This document shows positions 17,561 to 27,739 of a stretch of DNA of 30,930 nt, one piece after another. Made by a program: the position numbers and the translations under genes. Origin of the DNA: Chara braunii (taxonomy: Eukaryota > Streptophyta > Charophyceae > Charales > Characeae); the NCBI GenBank assembly GCA_003427395.1, contig BFEA01000005.1, positions 3,757,500-3,788,429 of the forward strand, given 5' to 3'. Position 1 is the first letter of the stretch. Each line of letters opens with the position of its first letter. The notes below the pieces were generated by a model. The model had not been told where the DNA came from and ran no database searches. It worked only from the letters and a program-made list of their open reading frames with translations.

Positions 17561-18642
17561 TGCGAGGAACAAGCCCTCACAAGGCGCTATCAGACATCAC
17601 ATGCTCTGGGCAAAGGCCCCCAGCAAGCCAAGTGCCGGCCCTAAGTGAAGGCGGGCCTGAATATTAGTCGAAGGACAAAATTCGACACTTTCATATGTGG
17701 GCATTCAGGCTCTTGCAGCACGCCAGTTGGTTGAATGGACGTGCGAGGCTCACTACGCTGCATCGTACAGTTGGCCCAGGCCTTGACAGTTGCGCCTGGG
17801 CACATACACACAAAGCAGGGCCGATACATTGAGGAGTAGGTCATTGGCCTATGGAAAAACAGCACTGTCAACGCACCTACCTGGGAGCCCTGCACAGATG
17901 CAGCAAACAGCCCAAGTCCGGAGACTCAGGCCGTGCCCAACTGTAAATGGGGCCCAGGCCCTCAACTGTAGTCTCGGGCCTGGGCGCAGGGACTACTGGA
18001 AGCTTCCAGCCAGGCCACACGCAGCACCCAGGAGGCTGTCACTTCCATATAGGAAGTGAGGCAGCCAAGGCCAGGCATTCTGGCCTGCGTAGGCAATGCG
18101 GAAGTGCTGCTGCGCTACTGCTTGATGCTGCGCTGCAGCCAAGGGCGCTGACGAGGCGCGTAGAGGTGAAATGGGGCGCTGCAGGGCAGCGGGGCACAGG
18201 CAGCCATAGCCGGGCTGCTGGGCGCCAGGGGGTAAGAGGGCGATCTGGTGGTCTTCAGGGAAGGAGGCGAAGTGTGGGGTATCAAGGTCTGATGAGGGTG
18301 ACGAGATACGTACCTGGTGCATGAAGAGAGGTCAGCTATGGTGTTGACATCACGTGCATTGGTTTTCGAGAGTCGAAGTGAGCCGGTTGCGTGAACACAG
18401 CTGTAGGTAGGATAGGCGAGTAGAGTAGGCTCGGCGCTGGGCGCCAGACAGGGAGGAGTGACTTTGGATATTGTGTTGGTGTGGCCTACGGGCTTGAACA
18501 TTGGTTCATTACTTCATTGTATTGCTCTATTTGGATGGATTCTCGGTGCATTTGTGTTCTCTGCTTGTACACGACTACTCGGACATCTGTGTGATTTCGC
18601 AACTTGGTTTTCTGTATATCGTTCACACTCATATTCTTTGCA
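17561..18642 (+). repeat. 3' LTR of element 2
   Basis: Starts TGCGAGGAACAAGCCC and ends ATATTCTTTGCA. It is the same length as the 5' LTR with no net indel. In this copy the candidate promoter inverted repeat CACTTCC-ATATA-GGAAGTG (18040-18058) is perfect, whereas the 5' copy has one mismatch. It is followed by ATAA, the target-site duplication. Confidence 0.93.
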
Positions 18643-18993
18643 ATAACGCCCATGGCCACAAAATGGACATATAAGGTCCGGATCCGGAGGGTGCCTGCAG
18701 TCATGAACAGACGGACAGCCCTCTACACACATGGATGCAGAAACCATATCATTGTAGTGATTGTGACAGAGACGATTGTGGCTACGGCCGAGTGTAACAA
18801 TGTTTGTAGTTGTGCAGAGTGTTGGCAAGCTGTCCTGCTGCAGCACAGGGCCAGAGGAATGATTTTCAACATAAAACAGACTGTGGACAGTTTGGTGTGG
18901 CAAGAAAACAGCATCTTTACATAGGAAATCAGTGTAATCAGTCATGGCATGGATATTATTTATTTGTTTCCTTACCTGGGTTTCACAGCACAT
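18643..18993 (-). pseudogene. Proximal part of the retroelement ORF split by element 2
   Basis: On the minus strand an open frame starts at ATG 18993 (MCCETQVRKQ) and runs through HSLFYVENHSSGPVLQQ, CVEGCPSVHDC and PDLICPFCGHGR to the insertion point at 18643. CPFCG.G is a zinc-ligand pair, and the next ligands (CNRHAICQEC) lie on the far side of element 2 near 9735. The open frame continues into the LTR only by chance. If one copy of ATAA and the 8,856-bp insert are mentally removed, the sequence joins with a frameshift a few codons later. The first codons contain CAG-GTAAGG, a good splice-donor match, so the true start is uncertain. Confidence 0.5.
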
Positions 18994-19061
18994 GGTGTCA
19001 TGTGTGCTCTATAAGATGCCCATTTGCTGTTGGCCCTCATTGTCACCATTGCCCTCGTCCT

Positions 19062-19210
19062 TTTGGCATTGCCCTTCTACTGGCTCCTCATGTTCCACCC
19101 CCCCTACCACTTCTTCCTCCACATTGTCCTCCTCCCTCTCCAGCCTCCTTCTCTTCCTTTTCCTCATGTTCCGCTCTTCCTTTTCCTCATGTTCCGCTCC
19201 TACCCTACCC
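19062..19210. repeat. Pyrimidine-rich tract with 23-bp duplication
   Basis: A C/T-rich stretch in which CTTCCTTTTCCTCATGTTCC occurs twice with a period of 23 bases (19153 and 19176). The minus strand gives a spurious Glu/Arg-rich frame. No gene is supported. Confidence 0.75.
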
Positions 19211-19446
19211 TGCGCCTCATTTACACACCACATAGTGATGTCAGTCTACCTTGCATTCAGAGTACAGCCCAGGTGGCTCAGCGTAGGAGCAGCAGCATAA
19301 CAATGAGGGGGATCAGGAAGCAAGTGGGTCGCGCTGTGTTCACACCATGGTCTTACATCGTTAGGAAGAGGGAGGAGGCGGAAAAGGAGGAAAGAGGAGA
19401 CGGAATGCATTGTGTACTCATTGACGAATAGCACCGTGAACATATG

Positions 19447-19545
19447 CAGTGCACTATATACAGCTTGCCTTGCACATTCACGCGGTACTGCAATCCACAC
19501 AGTGCGCTGTATACAGCATGCGTTCTGCATTCACCTCATACTGCA
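19447..19545. repeat. 53-bp tandem direct repeat
   Basis: CAGTGCACTATATACAGC at 19447 recurs as CAGTGCGCTGTATACAGC at 19500. Both are followed by TGC..T.TGCATTCAC-like sequence and then TACTGCA. The copies are diverged but collinear. The function is unknown. Confidence 0.75.
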
Positions 19546-19771
19546 GGCAGTGTGTGTCATCTAGAAGAAGAGGAGAAAGAGAAAGAGGAAGAGGAAGCAT
19601 GGTGATCGGGAAGGAAGAGTAGGACAAAGGGCGACAAAGGAGGGCAGGGGATGACAAGGACACTGGCAACAATCAAGGTGGAAAATCTATTGGCCGTGCG
19701 GTGGGGGGGTGGAATGAAAAAGCCTCCCGAGAAGCGGAAGATCGAGCAGATTGTCTTTTTCTTCCTATTTA

Positions 19772-20404
19772 NNNNNNNNNNNNNNNNNNNNNNNNNNNNN
19801 NNNNNNNNNNNNNNNNNNNNNNNNNNNNNNNNNNNNNNNNNNNNNNNNNNNNNNNNNNNNNNNNNNNNNNNNNNNNNNNNNNNNNNNNNNNNNNNNNNNN
19901 NNNNNNNNNNNNNNNNNNNNNNNNNNNNNNNNNNNNNNNNNNNNNNNNNNNNNNNNNNNNNNNNNNNNNNNNNNNNNNNNNNNNNNNNNNNNNNNNNNNN
20001 NNNNNNNNNNNNNNNNNNNNNNNNNNNNNNNNNNNNNNNNNNNNNNNNNNNNNNNNNNNNNNNNNNNNNNNNNNNNNNNNNNNNNNNNNNNNNNNNNNNN
20101 NNNNNNNNNNNNNNNNNNNNNNNNNNNNNNNNNNNNNNNNNNNNNNNNNNNNNNNNNNNNNNNNNNNNNNNNNNNNNNNNNNNNNNNNNNNNNNNNNNNN
20201 NNNNNNNNNNNNNNNNNNNNNNNNNNNNNNNNNNNNNNNNNNNNNNNNNNNNNNNNNNNNNNNNNNNNNNNNNNNNNNNNNNNNNNNNNNNNNNNNNNNN
20301 NNNNNNNNNNNNNNNNNNNNNNNNNNNNNNNNNNNNNNNNNNNNNNNNNNNNNNNNNNNNNNNNNNNNNNNNNNNNNNNNNNNNNNNNNNNNNNNNNNNN
20401 NNNN
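19772..20404. other. Assembly gap (633 N)
   Basis: Every base is N. Open frames reported across it are meaningless. Sequence on both sides is not recognisably repetitive apart from purine-rich DNA to the left (19560-19640). Confidence 1.
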
Positions 20405-21173
20405 ACAGTTCACTAAGTGCCAAGATCTTCATCAACCGAGAGAGGTTGGAGCGGGGAAAGAAGAAAACAATATCATGAGGGCACATTCAGGACAACAACT
20501 AGACTAGGTTCAGGTGTTCATTTTCTAGCGAAAACCATTAGTTCAACCACATTTGCTTCATAACGTACCTGCTGTAGGGTGAGGGAAGGGGGGGGTGCAG
20601 GGGGAGCAGGAAGTGTAATAAAAAAGGGAAAAGAGATACATGTTCTCAAGAAAACGAATGCCTTGTGACACCTGCTAAGTTATTGCAACCTTGCTGATAT
20701 TTTCCAAATAAGTAGGTAAGCTACAATTGCTTCAAGGGAACATTCAATATGGCTACGTCCGAGAATGGCAAAACTGAAGCCATTCCTTTTTTCGATGTGG
20801 AAATAACCAATTTCCCATCATCGGATCTGGGTAGGGTTCGACTTGTGAACAAAAATCTTGTCTCGTGTTACCGGTCGCATACATCGCACTAAGAGGACCA
20901 GGTCTTTTCTGGAGACGAACACATCCCACAGAGAAGATCGGTCATCAAAGGCATCAACTGTGAATCTGGCAGCAGATGCCATGTACTGAAGTGATCCTGT
21001 CAACAGTTTGCTTGGAGTGCGGTTCCTTTTCATGTATGGAGATCAGTACACGGCAAGCTAAAATGATGTGTGACAACTGTGCTGCTCATTCATGCTTCAA
21101 AGTTGGACCACACGTCCTTTTGTATGCATTTCGTTTTACCTCACGAATCACAAGTATGATTCTGTGAAGGGCT
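20405..21173. other. Unassigned sequence left of the U6-like locus
   Basis: No family was recognised. On the minus strand 20880-20995 a short frame reads SLQYMASAARFTVDAF and SSLWDVFVSRKDLVLL, bounded by an AG (TTGACAG) and a GT (CGGTAACA). It could be an exon, but nothing else supports a gene. A poly-G run lies near 20588. Confidence 0.3.
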
Positions 21174-21267
21174 GTCCTTCAGGACACCATTAACAATGGA
21201 GCGATACAGAGAAGATAAGCATGGGCCCTGCACAAAGATGACACAAATAAATCGAGAAAAGTTTTTT
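21174..21267 (+). ncRNA. U6 spliceosomal snRNA-like gene or pseudogene
   Basis: The sequence follows U6 from end to end. There is a 5' hairpin GTCC-TTCA-GGAC (21174-21185), then a stretch that can pair CCATT with AATGG, then GCGATACAGAGAAGAT with the invariant ACAGAGA box (21206-21212), AGC (21218-21220), a CATGG..CCCTGC.CAA.GATGACAC core (internal stem-loop region) and AAATCGAGAAA. A T6 run at 21262-21267 is a Pol III terminator. Differences from the U6 consensus I know include GATAAGC for GATTAGC and a shortened 3' part. No clear plant-type upstream element or TATA box about 25-30 bases upstream was found, so a pseudogene is possible. U6 pairs with U4/U2 and forms the spliceosome active site. 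Confidence 0.75.
21262..21267 (+). terminator. Pol III T-run after the U6-like sequence
   Basis: TTTTTT directly follows the AAATCGAGAAAAG end of the U6-like sequence, as at true U6 genes. Confidence 0.65.
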
Positions 21268-24200
21268 GACTTTGTTTTGAGCCATTGCGGCTAATGCTCC
21301 TAATATCATGGAAGCAATACTGCAAAAAAAGAAGATTAACGATTCAAATAATTTTTATTTTTTGAATCTGTCAAGGGCTCAGGGATGCACCACTTCAAGT
21401 GAAAATGAACTCATTTCTACCTCTGTCTTCCATTGTCTGACTGCAGTGCAAGATAAGCACACACTGGTGTACACGCATGCTAATACTACACCCGTTCTAT
21501 ATCTTAAGCCACCACTGCCCCAGATGTCAACGGAGGCCTGCGATAGAATAGTACACACTGGCCAGAGGAAGAGTCGTCCCACTAGCTGCCAGTGAGCGGT
21601 GAAGGCGACTATGGCGGTTTTTCACGCTTAGAATTTCTGAAAAACATTTCTCAAGCAAAAGGCTCATGGGTCACGAACTGCAACATTAATTGTTGCATTT
21701 GCAACACTCCATCCGCCAGTTGCACACTAACCGGGCGCTGTCATCAAACCTCATTTGACATCTTTAGTAAACCAATACCCCTTGCTATCGCATGCACATT
21801 GTGCATTCACAACATATGCCACAAAGCAAAGCTTGCAGAGGAGAGCTGTCTAGTTCTGGAATGTCAAGCATAGGGACGAAAAAGACATCAATCGCGGACA
21901 GGGAAACATATGCAGCTATGATTACTGGCTGGCAAATCAGCCCACATACGCAAACTGTAAAAAGTTTGACTCTGGTCTATTTAACAGAATAATAATAAGG
22001 ATTGCAGGTTCTCTGACTCTGGATCATGGTTTCAGGTTTACAAAATGTCAGTCAGGGAATGCTACGAATGTTGGGAGAACAGAATATGATCCCTGAGAAA
22101 AGAGAACCTTGTTAAGAAAGGGGACATACCTGTCAGACGAACCCTCTTGACTCCTGAGTAGTATAAGATTGAGGTAGACTGCAGGTGTTGAGAGGTTCAT
22201 GCAGCAGCACGCACGAGACGACAAGTATACGCATCCTGCGAACACTCGAACCACAAATCTGGCCGTGAGCTGTTGAAACGGCTGGGTATTCGCTCATCAT
22301 CATCAGTAGAGTAGGTAGGAGAAGGAAATCACTTAGGACATGACTCAAAAGATAGGAGCAAACAGATCTCTGTCACTTACCTATCCAGTTCGGGTTTTCT
22401 TTTGCAAAAGAGATGGTTTTCGAAAGGGTTCGGGTCGACCTTACCAGTCGCTCGCTCGCATAGAACCAATCCAGGAGTCTGGAGAGATCAGTGGGCCAGT
22501 TGTCCAGTGCACTCACTGCCTTGTCACAGAAAAAGCTTCATTTGGCCATACTGCTACTTCGGAGCAAGCCACTGCTTCCACCTCTTTTGTGGTAAAGAGG
22601 GCAGGAAAGCAGCAGTCAGCTTCCACACAGACACCAGGAGGCCTCATGCCATGCAAGGCGGAGCTCTGCACAGACCTATTTGCACCTAGGATGAGTATAC
22701 GAACCTCAGACATCAATTGGAAGGTCACGTCAAAACCCTGGCAGACAATACAGACACTCTGAAAAATCTGATTCTAAAAGAACTCTGTTGCTAAAATAAA
22801 CCCCTGTAGCAGCCAGAGAATTACAGATGGAACGGGAATGCTGGCAAGCTCAGAAGCTAGAGCTTTACGACTACAAGAAAAACACTGCTCAATTCGCGCC
22901 TCAGATGTTACAGTTAGTTCAGCTCTGCCCATGGGTTCAAATTTGACTCGACGAGTACAGGGGCTGTCAAAGAGAAATCTCTACACTCTTGTTGAAACAG
23001 AATAAAGAACCACATCAGTCAGACGGCAGTATACTCCCTCATAAGCGAAGCCAACTCCAAGGCGATACCTACCAAACTAAAACTAGCGAGCAATCTGGGA
23101 AGTGGTGTCATCAGCAGCTACAGTTAGGCAAACTTGCATATCATTTGTTCTCAGTTCTTTTGATTAAGAATCAACACAAACTATTTTGTTCTACTTGCCA
23201 CTAATCTTGCTGGAGATTTTCAATGGATGCATTTAATCACCATTTCGTCCATTTCCCTTTCGGGACAGATCCACTATTCCACGTCTTTTTCTTTTTCACA
23301 TAACACATCAGGGATCAGTTGCTTTAACCAAGAAATGACGGATGCAGTTCCTGTTCCTTTCCCCACCCACCCACCATTGAGGTTTATCCTCGGTTCCTCT
23401 ACAACTTTGGCCTCAAACCGCAAGACCCTGCCACCCTGGAAAACACGCTTGTATACCAGCTGTGAAAATGAAGGCTCGGCCTGGGGGCTGTGCAAAATTC
23501 CGAGTACCCCAGCTTTGCCAATTTTTAATTTTCATTTCTGGCCATGAAAAGGCCCAGTAAGAATCAGGGATGTAGACTAGAATTCGCCACATCAGGGAGG
23601 GAAAATTAAAAAATGAAGAAAAATCATTTTGCGTACAAAAAATATTTGCACCAAACCAATCGCATATTTCAATCACAGTCTCTGTCATCCGCTATGAGTG
23701 ACATTTCAGGCTGGGAAGCCCAGGCAGGTTTTTATTTCGTTCATCGGACTGGTGGTTTAAACCACCAGTACTTTTCCCAGCTACGAGGACCTCTGACAGT
23801 CTTTTCATCATGAATGAATTTAACTGGGGGCAGGCAGGCCCGGACATCCACGAAATGGCCGCCGCATTAACCGGTGCACCCTGCTCGTGTACTGGGGAGC
23901 AAGATATTATGCCCACCTTCTTCCCCAGACACAGTGCCCAGCCATAATGAATGCACATTGAGAAACCTCACTGGCTAGATATAGTGTTCCCAGGGAAGAG
24001 GGTAGAATGCCCTCATACTTCACTTCCTGTCTATCCTTGCATTTCTTGAATATTTTTCATATTGCTGACCGAAGATCCAATCATTCCACAAATTACGCAG
24101 GAACTTCTCGCTGGAAGCTTCTTCCTGCACTGTTTGCAGGGCCTTATGGTCCTGGCTCCTTCTATTCTGGGGAGCGTCAGTCCGGTTCCTATTCCACCGG

Positions 24201-24489
24201 CAAGTCAGAAAATATATTACATTACAGCAAAAAACTCAAGCTTCCTCCCGTTTGGCCGGAGGACCCCTGAACAGCATTGATTACTCCACCATATGTGGAG
24301 GATTGACTGTCAGCTTGCCCTGGCTCACTCTTTCCTCTCAGAACTGAAAAAACAGCACTGCCAGATAATCCATTGCCGCCTAGAAAGAAATCGCCCATTG
24401 TTTCTGCTTGCCTGTGCTTTCCCCCTCCTCAGCCCTGCCCGTGGGTCACCAACTGCCCTTTCCTTGTTTCCCCTCAAAGAGTCCGCCCG
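21268..24489. other. Unassigned 3.2-kb stretch
   Basis: Only frames up to about 140 codons occur. The longest (22340-22762 plus) has no recognisable domain or compositional support. A perfect 22-base palindrome is at 23748-23769, with a small hairpin CTGGG-AAG-CCCAG at 23711-23723. AT content is higher than in the LTR elements, so it may be intergenic or intronic host DNA. Confidence 0.35.
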
Positions 24490-25398
24490 TTATTTCTCTA
24501 TGCCTGTGCTTTTCCCTTCCTCGGTTCTGCCCCTACGTCGCCATATCCCATAACCCATTAAGCCTTCTCCCTTCTCCCTTGCTCTCGCCTCCCGTTTGCG
24601 TATTACCAGTGCTACTCCCCGAGTGTGGTGGTCCGAGTCCGAAAGTTCTCTCCCGGGGGTGCTTTGCCCGTGTGCTGCGCTTCGCTGTCCGGCATTCCTT
24701 CCTGAGTTAGAGTTGTGCCATTCCTTCCAATAGATGCGATCGTTCCGTATCTCAGCGACTTTCCCGTCTATCAGCCATGTCCTGTTGAAACTCCGCCTAG
24801 CCTTCCTTTGCTGCTCTTCATCCTCCGTCCAAGATAATTTTATCTTCCGCCATCTGCACAGGATCTCTGCCTGTATCATTACTTTCGTCTTCGTCCAGAT
24901 CATCTCACGTGCGCTGGAGAAACCTTCAATCGTTCTGCTGCATCTTTCCTTCCATATGACCCATAGGGTCACCTTGCTGATGAGTCCATACCAAATCCTT
25001 TCCGCTTTCCGGGGCTGTTCGGGGATGTTAATCAGAAGGAGAAGCTGGATGGGTTGTTCAGGGAAAGGGGTAGAGAAAAGGGAATCCCAGAGGGCCGATG
25101 CTCTCGCCCAGTAGTTCGTCGCCTCCCTACAGTAGATTAGGCAGTGTACTATATCCTCTACAGCGTTCTCCGTACACACCTTACATTGATCAGAACTATC
25201 AGGGACGGAGCCCTTTCGCCTAACATGAAGCCATTGATTGACTGGTAGTGCTGCGTATGTTATCAGCCATTGAAGGCTTCTGATTTTGACTGGTCTGATC
25301 CTTTTGTATACTTTCCACGTGATCTTTGTGATCCCGTATGGGGGCGAGTTTCTTAACGTTTGTAGTTTGCACAATTTCTCCTTTTTCCATTTGGACAA
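24490..25398 (-). CDS. LINE (non-LTR retrotransposon) RT C-terminal region, 302 codons
   Basis: The protein has IRSLQWLITYAALPVNQWL followed by RRKGSVPDSSDQCKVC and a C-x2-C-x9-H-x4-C cluster (Cys72, Cys75, His85, Cys90), then REATNYWARASALW and ISKVTLWVIWKERCSRTIEG. This is the zf-RVT zinc-binding domain that follows RT in plant-type LINE ORF2 proteins, with the usual W..W..R tail. The catalytic RT and endonuclease are not in this frame. Some related coding sequence continues upstream (about 25400-25600 minus) but is broken. The ATG at 25398 is internal to the original ORF, so this is a truncated copy. The open C-terminus of over 300 codons without a stop suggests it is fairly young. A poly-A tail is not evident below 24490. 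Confidence 0.75.
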   Translation of the reverse strand: MSKWKKEKLCKLQTLRNSPPYGITKITWKVYKRIRPVKIRSLQWLITYAALPVNQWLHVRRKGSVPDSSDQCKVCTENAVEDIVHCLIYCREATNYWARASALWDSLFSTPFPEQPIQLLLLINIPEQPRKAERIWYGLISKVTLWVIWKERCSRTIEGFSSAREMIWTKTKVMIQAEILCRWRKIKLSWTEDEEQQRKARRSFNRTWLIDGKVAEIRNDRIYWKEWHNSNSGRNAGQRSAAHGQSTPGRELSDSDHHTRGVALVIRKREARAREKGEGLMGYGIWRRRGRTEEGKSTGIEK

Positions 25399-25776
25399 TT
25401 TCTCAATTTATGTGTTTCATCCTTGTGCAGGGGCCATTCTATTTTCTCTGTATCATTCCAATTTTAACGGGTGTCCCGAAGGACTGCCAAAAATTTTCCT
25501 ATTTCACTCGCCTTTATCATTCTTCCTCCAGCAAACTACGATGCTGCTTTATGGTCTCTGCTCTTGCCAGTGATTGCTCTGCAAAATCTTCCCTGCCCGA
25601 TGAGTCGCGATGACCTCCATGGGTGCTCTTCTCTGCCCTTCACTTTGAAATTTGAATACACACCCTCTCATACCCAAATGATAACCTGTCAAGTTTCTGA
25701 CACAAGTTATCTTAGAGCTTTAACGCGTAAGCAACACGAGCTTTGAGTTGGTTGGATGAGAAGTGATGAGTGAGTG

Positions 25777-25923
25777 TGGGGATTCAAGGGGAGAGAGCAA
25801 TCTACATACTCTGCAAGCTGTGGTCCCTGATTGTCGGTGGGGACTTCAACACGACTAGAACATCCATCAACGGAAATACACACATGGGCATCAGCATGGC
25901 AGACCTATCTTCTCACATAACGT
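25777..25923 (+). pseudogene. LINE apurinic endonuclease fragment
   Basis: The frame reads IQGERAIYILCKLWSL then IVGGDFNTTRTSINGN and ends at TGA near 25922. GGDFNT is the hallmark motif of the APE-type endonuclease of non-LTR retrotransposons (Asp and Asn of the active site). It is on the strand opposite to the RT C-terminus at 24490-25398, so it is either a separate LINE relic or an inverted piece. It is too short to be functional. Confidence 0.5.
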
Positions 25924-26167
25924 GACAGCTTGCCAGGGCTTCGTTTTGCCATAGTTCTAGTGGGTTCTTAGCGAACACTAAGTGCTACAGGAAAGAGGAT
26001 GACTGTGGGATGCTGCGCCAGCCACACAGGCCCTGTTTTGGGGGCCTGAAGGTTAGTGAGGCCCTCCAGGACGTGCACCTACTTTTGTGCAGGACCTTGA
26101 GAGGGCCATGGCCATCCCAGGGGGCCAGGCACAGTGCCTGTGCCACGCAGGTCCAGTTTTGAGGCAG

Positions 26168-26205
26168 CATTCATTTATTCATTCATTCATTTATTTATTC
26201 ATTTG
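26168..26205. repeat. (ATTC/ATTT)n microsatellite
   Basis: About nine four-base units of ATTC and ATTT. A second shorter ATTC run lies at about 26978-26990 inside the element 3 LTR. Confidence 0.85.
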
Positions 26206-26317
26206 TTACGATCCTGGTCATTCCCAAAGTGCAAATTCACAATGAAAGACAATGCCACCCAATTGCGAAAGAAATGAAAGCACTTGCAAAGAGATAGAGA
26301 CCAGAGGAGAGAGAAAG

Positions 26318-26346
26318 AAGAATAAGAAGAAGAAGAAGAAGAAGAT
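26318..26346. repeat. (AAG)n microsatellite
   Basis: A short run of AAG triplets. A (CAA)n run of four units follows near 26501-26512. Confidence 0.8.
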
Positions 26347-26599
26347 GTACACCAGCAAGACCAATGACAATTCCCCCTTCTCTCTCCACCTTCCTCCTCC
26401 TGCTTCACTTCGCCAATCTTATTCTTCTCCCAATAATTATAATAACAATGAGTGGATGAACCAGAATCAATATCCGAAGTTCGCTCTTACTGCTGACTCA
26501 ACAACAACAACAAGTCCACTGAAACGGTTTTCACCTTTTTGCAGTAGCAGATGCAGATCCCAGGGCTCGATCCCTAGTCCTTACCCTACCGTGTACAGT

Positions 26600-27344
26600 A
26601 CCTGTGTAGACCCCGAGAGTTGAACATGTGACCTGTGTACTTGTAAGCAACTGGTAGGCTGTCATAGGTCCGTAGGTTGTAGGGGTTCGATCTGTAGGTC
26701 TGTCGAATAGAAGTCTTAGTGAAGTCTAGAAGTTTAGCTGTAGTCTTCTAGAAGGTCGGCACGTGGGCAAGTGGTGAGCCAAGTGGTGGACTAACTGCAG
26801 TACGATTGCAGTACGACCTCAGTAGGTTAGCAGTGAGTCCCCAAGCAGTCAGCGGTGCAGTCCAGTCAGTCCCAGTCCAGTCCAGCAAGTACCATGAGGG
26901 ACTGTGTCCACCATGGGCCGATGGAAAAGGGCAGACCAACGAGCTGCAGAAGTATAAATCAAGAGGCAGCGCCCAGCCATTCATTCATTCCTGCGTTAGC
27001 CATGCGGAAGCGCTGCCACAGCAACTTGTGCAAGGAGGTCTGCAGTGAGACCGAGGACGAAGTGGGCAGAGAGACGAAGTTAGCCATAGCGATAGGATAG
27101 TGGCGTCCATAGCCGCCATAGCTGTAGTTGAGGTTCAGTGTGTGGGTGGGTGTGAGTGTTCAGAGAGTCGCATGTGGGATATCCAGGGTGATCCGGTGTA
27201 TGCGAACAGAGAGTTGTTTGGGTGCTTAGTCGCCATAGGCATTGAAAGTGCCATATCTCTGAGTTTTAAGTGGGCGCATGTCGCCAGTTGCTGCGCTACT
27301 GTTTGCATGCATGTAAAGTGCGAATGAAAGCGTGTCTGATTGCA
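26600..27344 (+). repeat. 5' LTR of element 3 (left end uncertain)
   Basis: The right end is well set: ...GTCTGATTGCA followed by T and the PBS. A TATA box GTATAAATC lies at 26952-26960, about 390 bases before the LTR end, a reasonable place for the U3/R boundary. The CCATAG word recurs several times (27084, 27107, 27116, 27233 and on into the leader). Confidence 0.55.
26953..26958 (+). promoter_or_regulatory. TATA box of element 3 LTR
   Basis: TATAAA in the context AGTATAAATCAAG. Transcription of the element would start some 25-35 bases downstream, near 26980-26990. Confidence 0.5.
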
Positions 27345-27345
27345 T

Positions 27346-27360
27346 TGGTATCAGAGCTGG
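27346..27360 (+). promoter_or_regulatory. Primer binding site of element 3 (initiator tRNA-Met)
   Basis: TGGTATCAGAGCTGG begins two bases after the LTR's CA. It is an exact match over the first twelve bases to the plant initiator tRNA-Met complement, better than the element 2 PBS. Confidence 0.88.
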
Positions 27361-27580
27361 TACCCGCTATTCCATGTGCGCCGTCGTGTGCAGGGAGAGT
27401 CTTGCGCCATAGCCGAAGTTGGCCACGAAGAAGAAGTCCGCCATAGCGGACCTGGAGGTTGAAGAAGTCGCGTGCACCTGCAAGAAGACCATGACGAAGA
27501 GAGAGAGAGAGGGAGAGAGAAAGGTTGAGCGATACACGATTGGGTTACTACGTACCTGCTTCGCTGGAGAAAACGCTACG

Positions 27581-27739
<159 letters not shown>

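Larger units (their letters stand above)
9787..18642 (+). mobile_element. Element 2: full-length Ty3/gypsy-type LTR retrotransposon
   Basis: All structural parts of an LTR retrotransposon are present in order: 5' LTR (9787-10868), tRNA-iMet PBS, a 1.3-kb leader, gag with CCHC knuckle, protease, RT, RNase H, integrase, chromodomain-like tail, PPT and 3' LTR (17561-18642). Both LTRs are exactly 1,082 bases and run TG...CA. The element is flanked by ATAA at 9783-9786 and 18643-18646, a 4-bp target-site duplication. RNase H before integrase places it in Ty3/gypsy, and the tail suggests a chromovirus. The coding region is riddled with frameshifts and stops and the RT active site is mutated, so it is non-autonomous now. 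Confidence 0.93.

Noticed and set aside
17947-18501. Open frames of 109-128 codons in the LTRs, repeated at 10173-10548
   Set aside because: Both copies occur because the LTRs are duplicates, and the translations are Pro/Ala/Gly-rich without domain features. This is LTR sequence, not genes.
19557-20507. Frames of 210-310 codons over the N region
   Set aside because: They exist only because N codons are not stops. There is no sequence there.
20818-21033. Minus-strand 71-codon frame as a host exon
   Set aside because: Splice-like AG and GT flank it, but no protein family is recognised and no second exon was found. Noted only within the unassigned region.
22340-22762. 140-codon plus-strand frame as a host gene
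   Set aside because: No domain, no codon bias that I can judge, no neighbouring exons recognised. I left it as unassigned rather than call a gene.
26550-26700. tRNA-like words (GGTTCGATC, CTCGATCCC) suggesting a tRNA or SINE
   Set aside because: No cloverleaf or A box at the right distance could be drawn. Probably chance.
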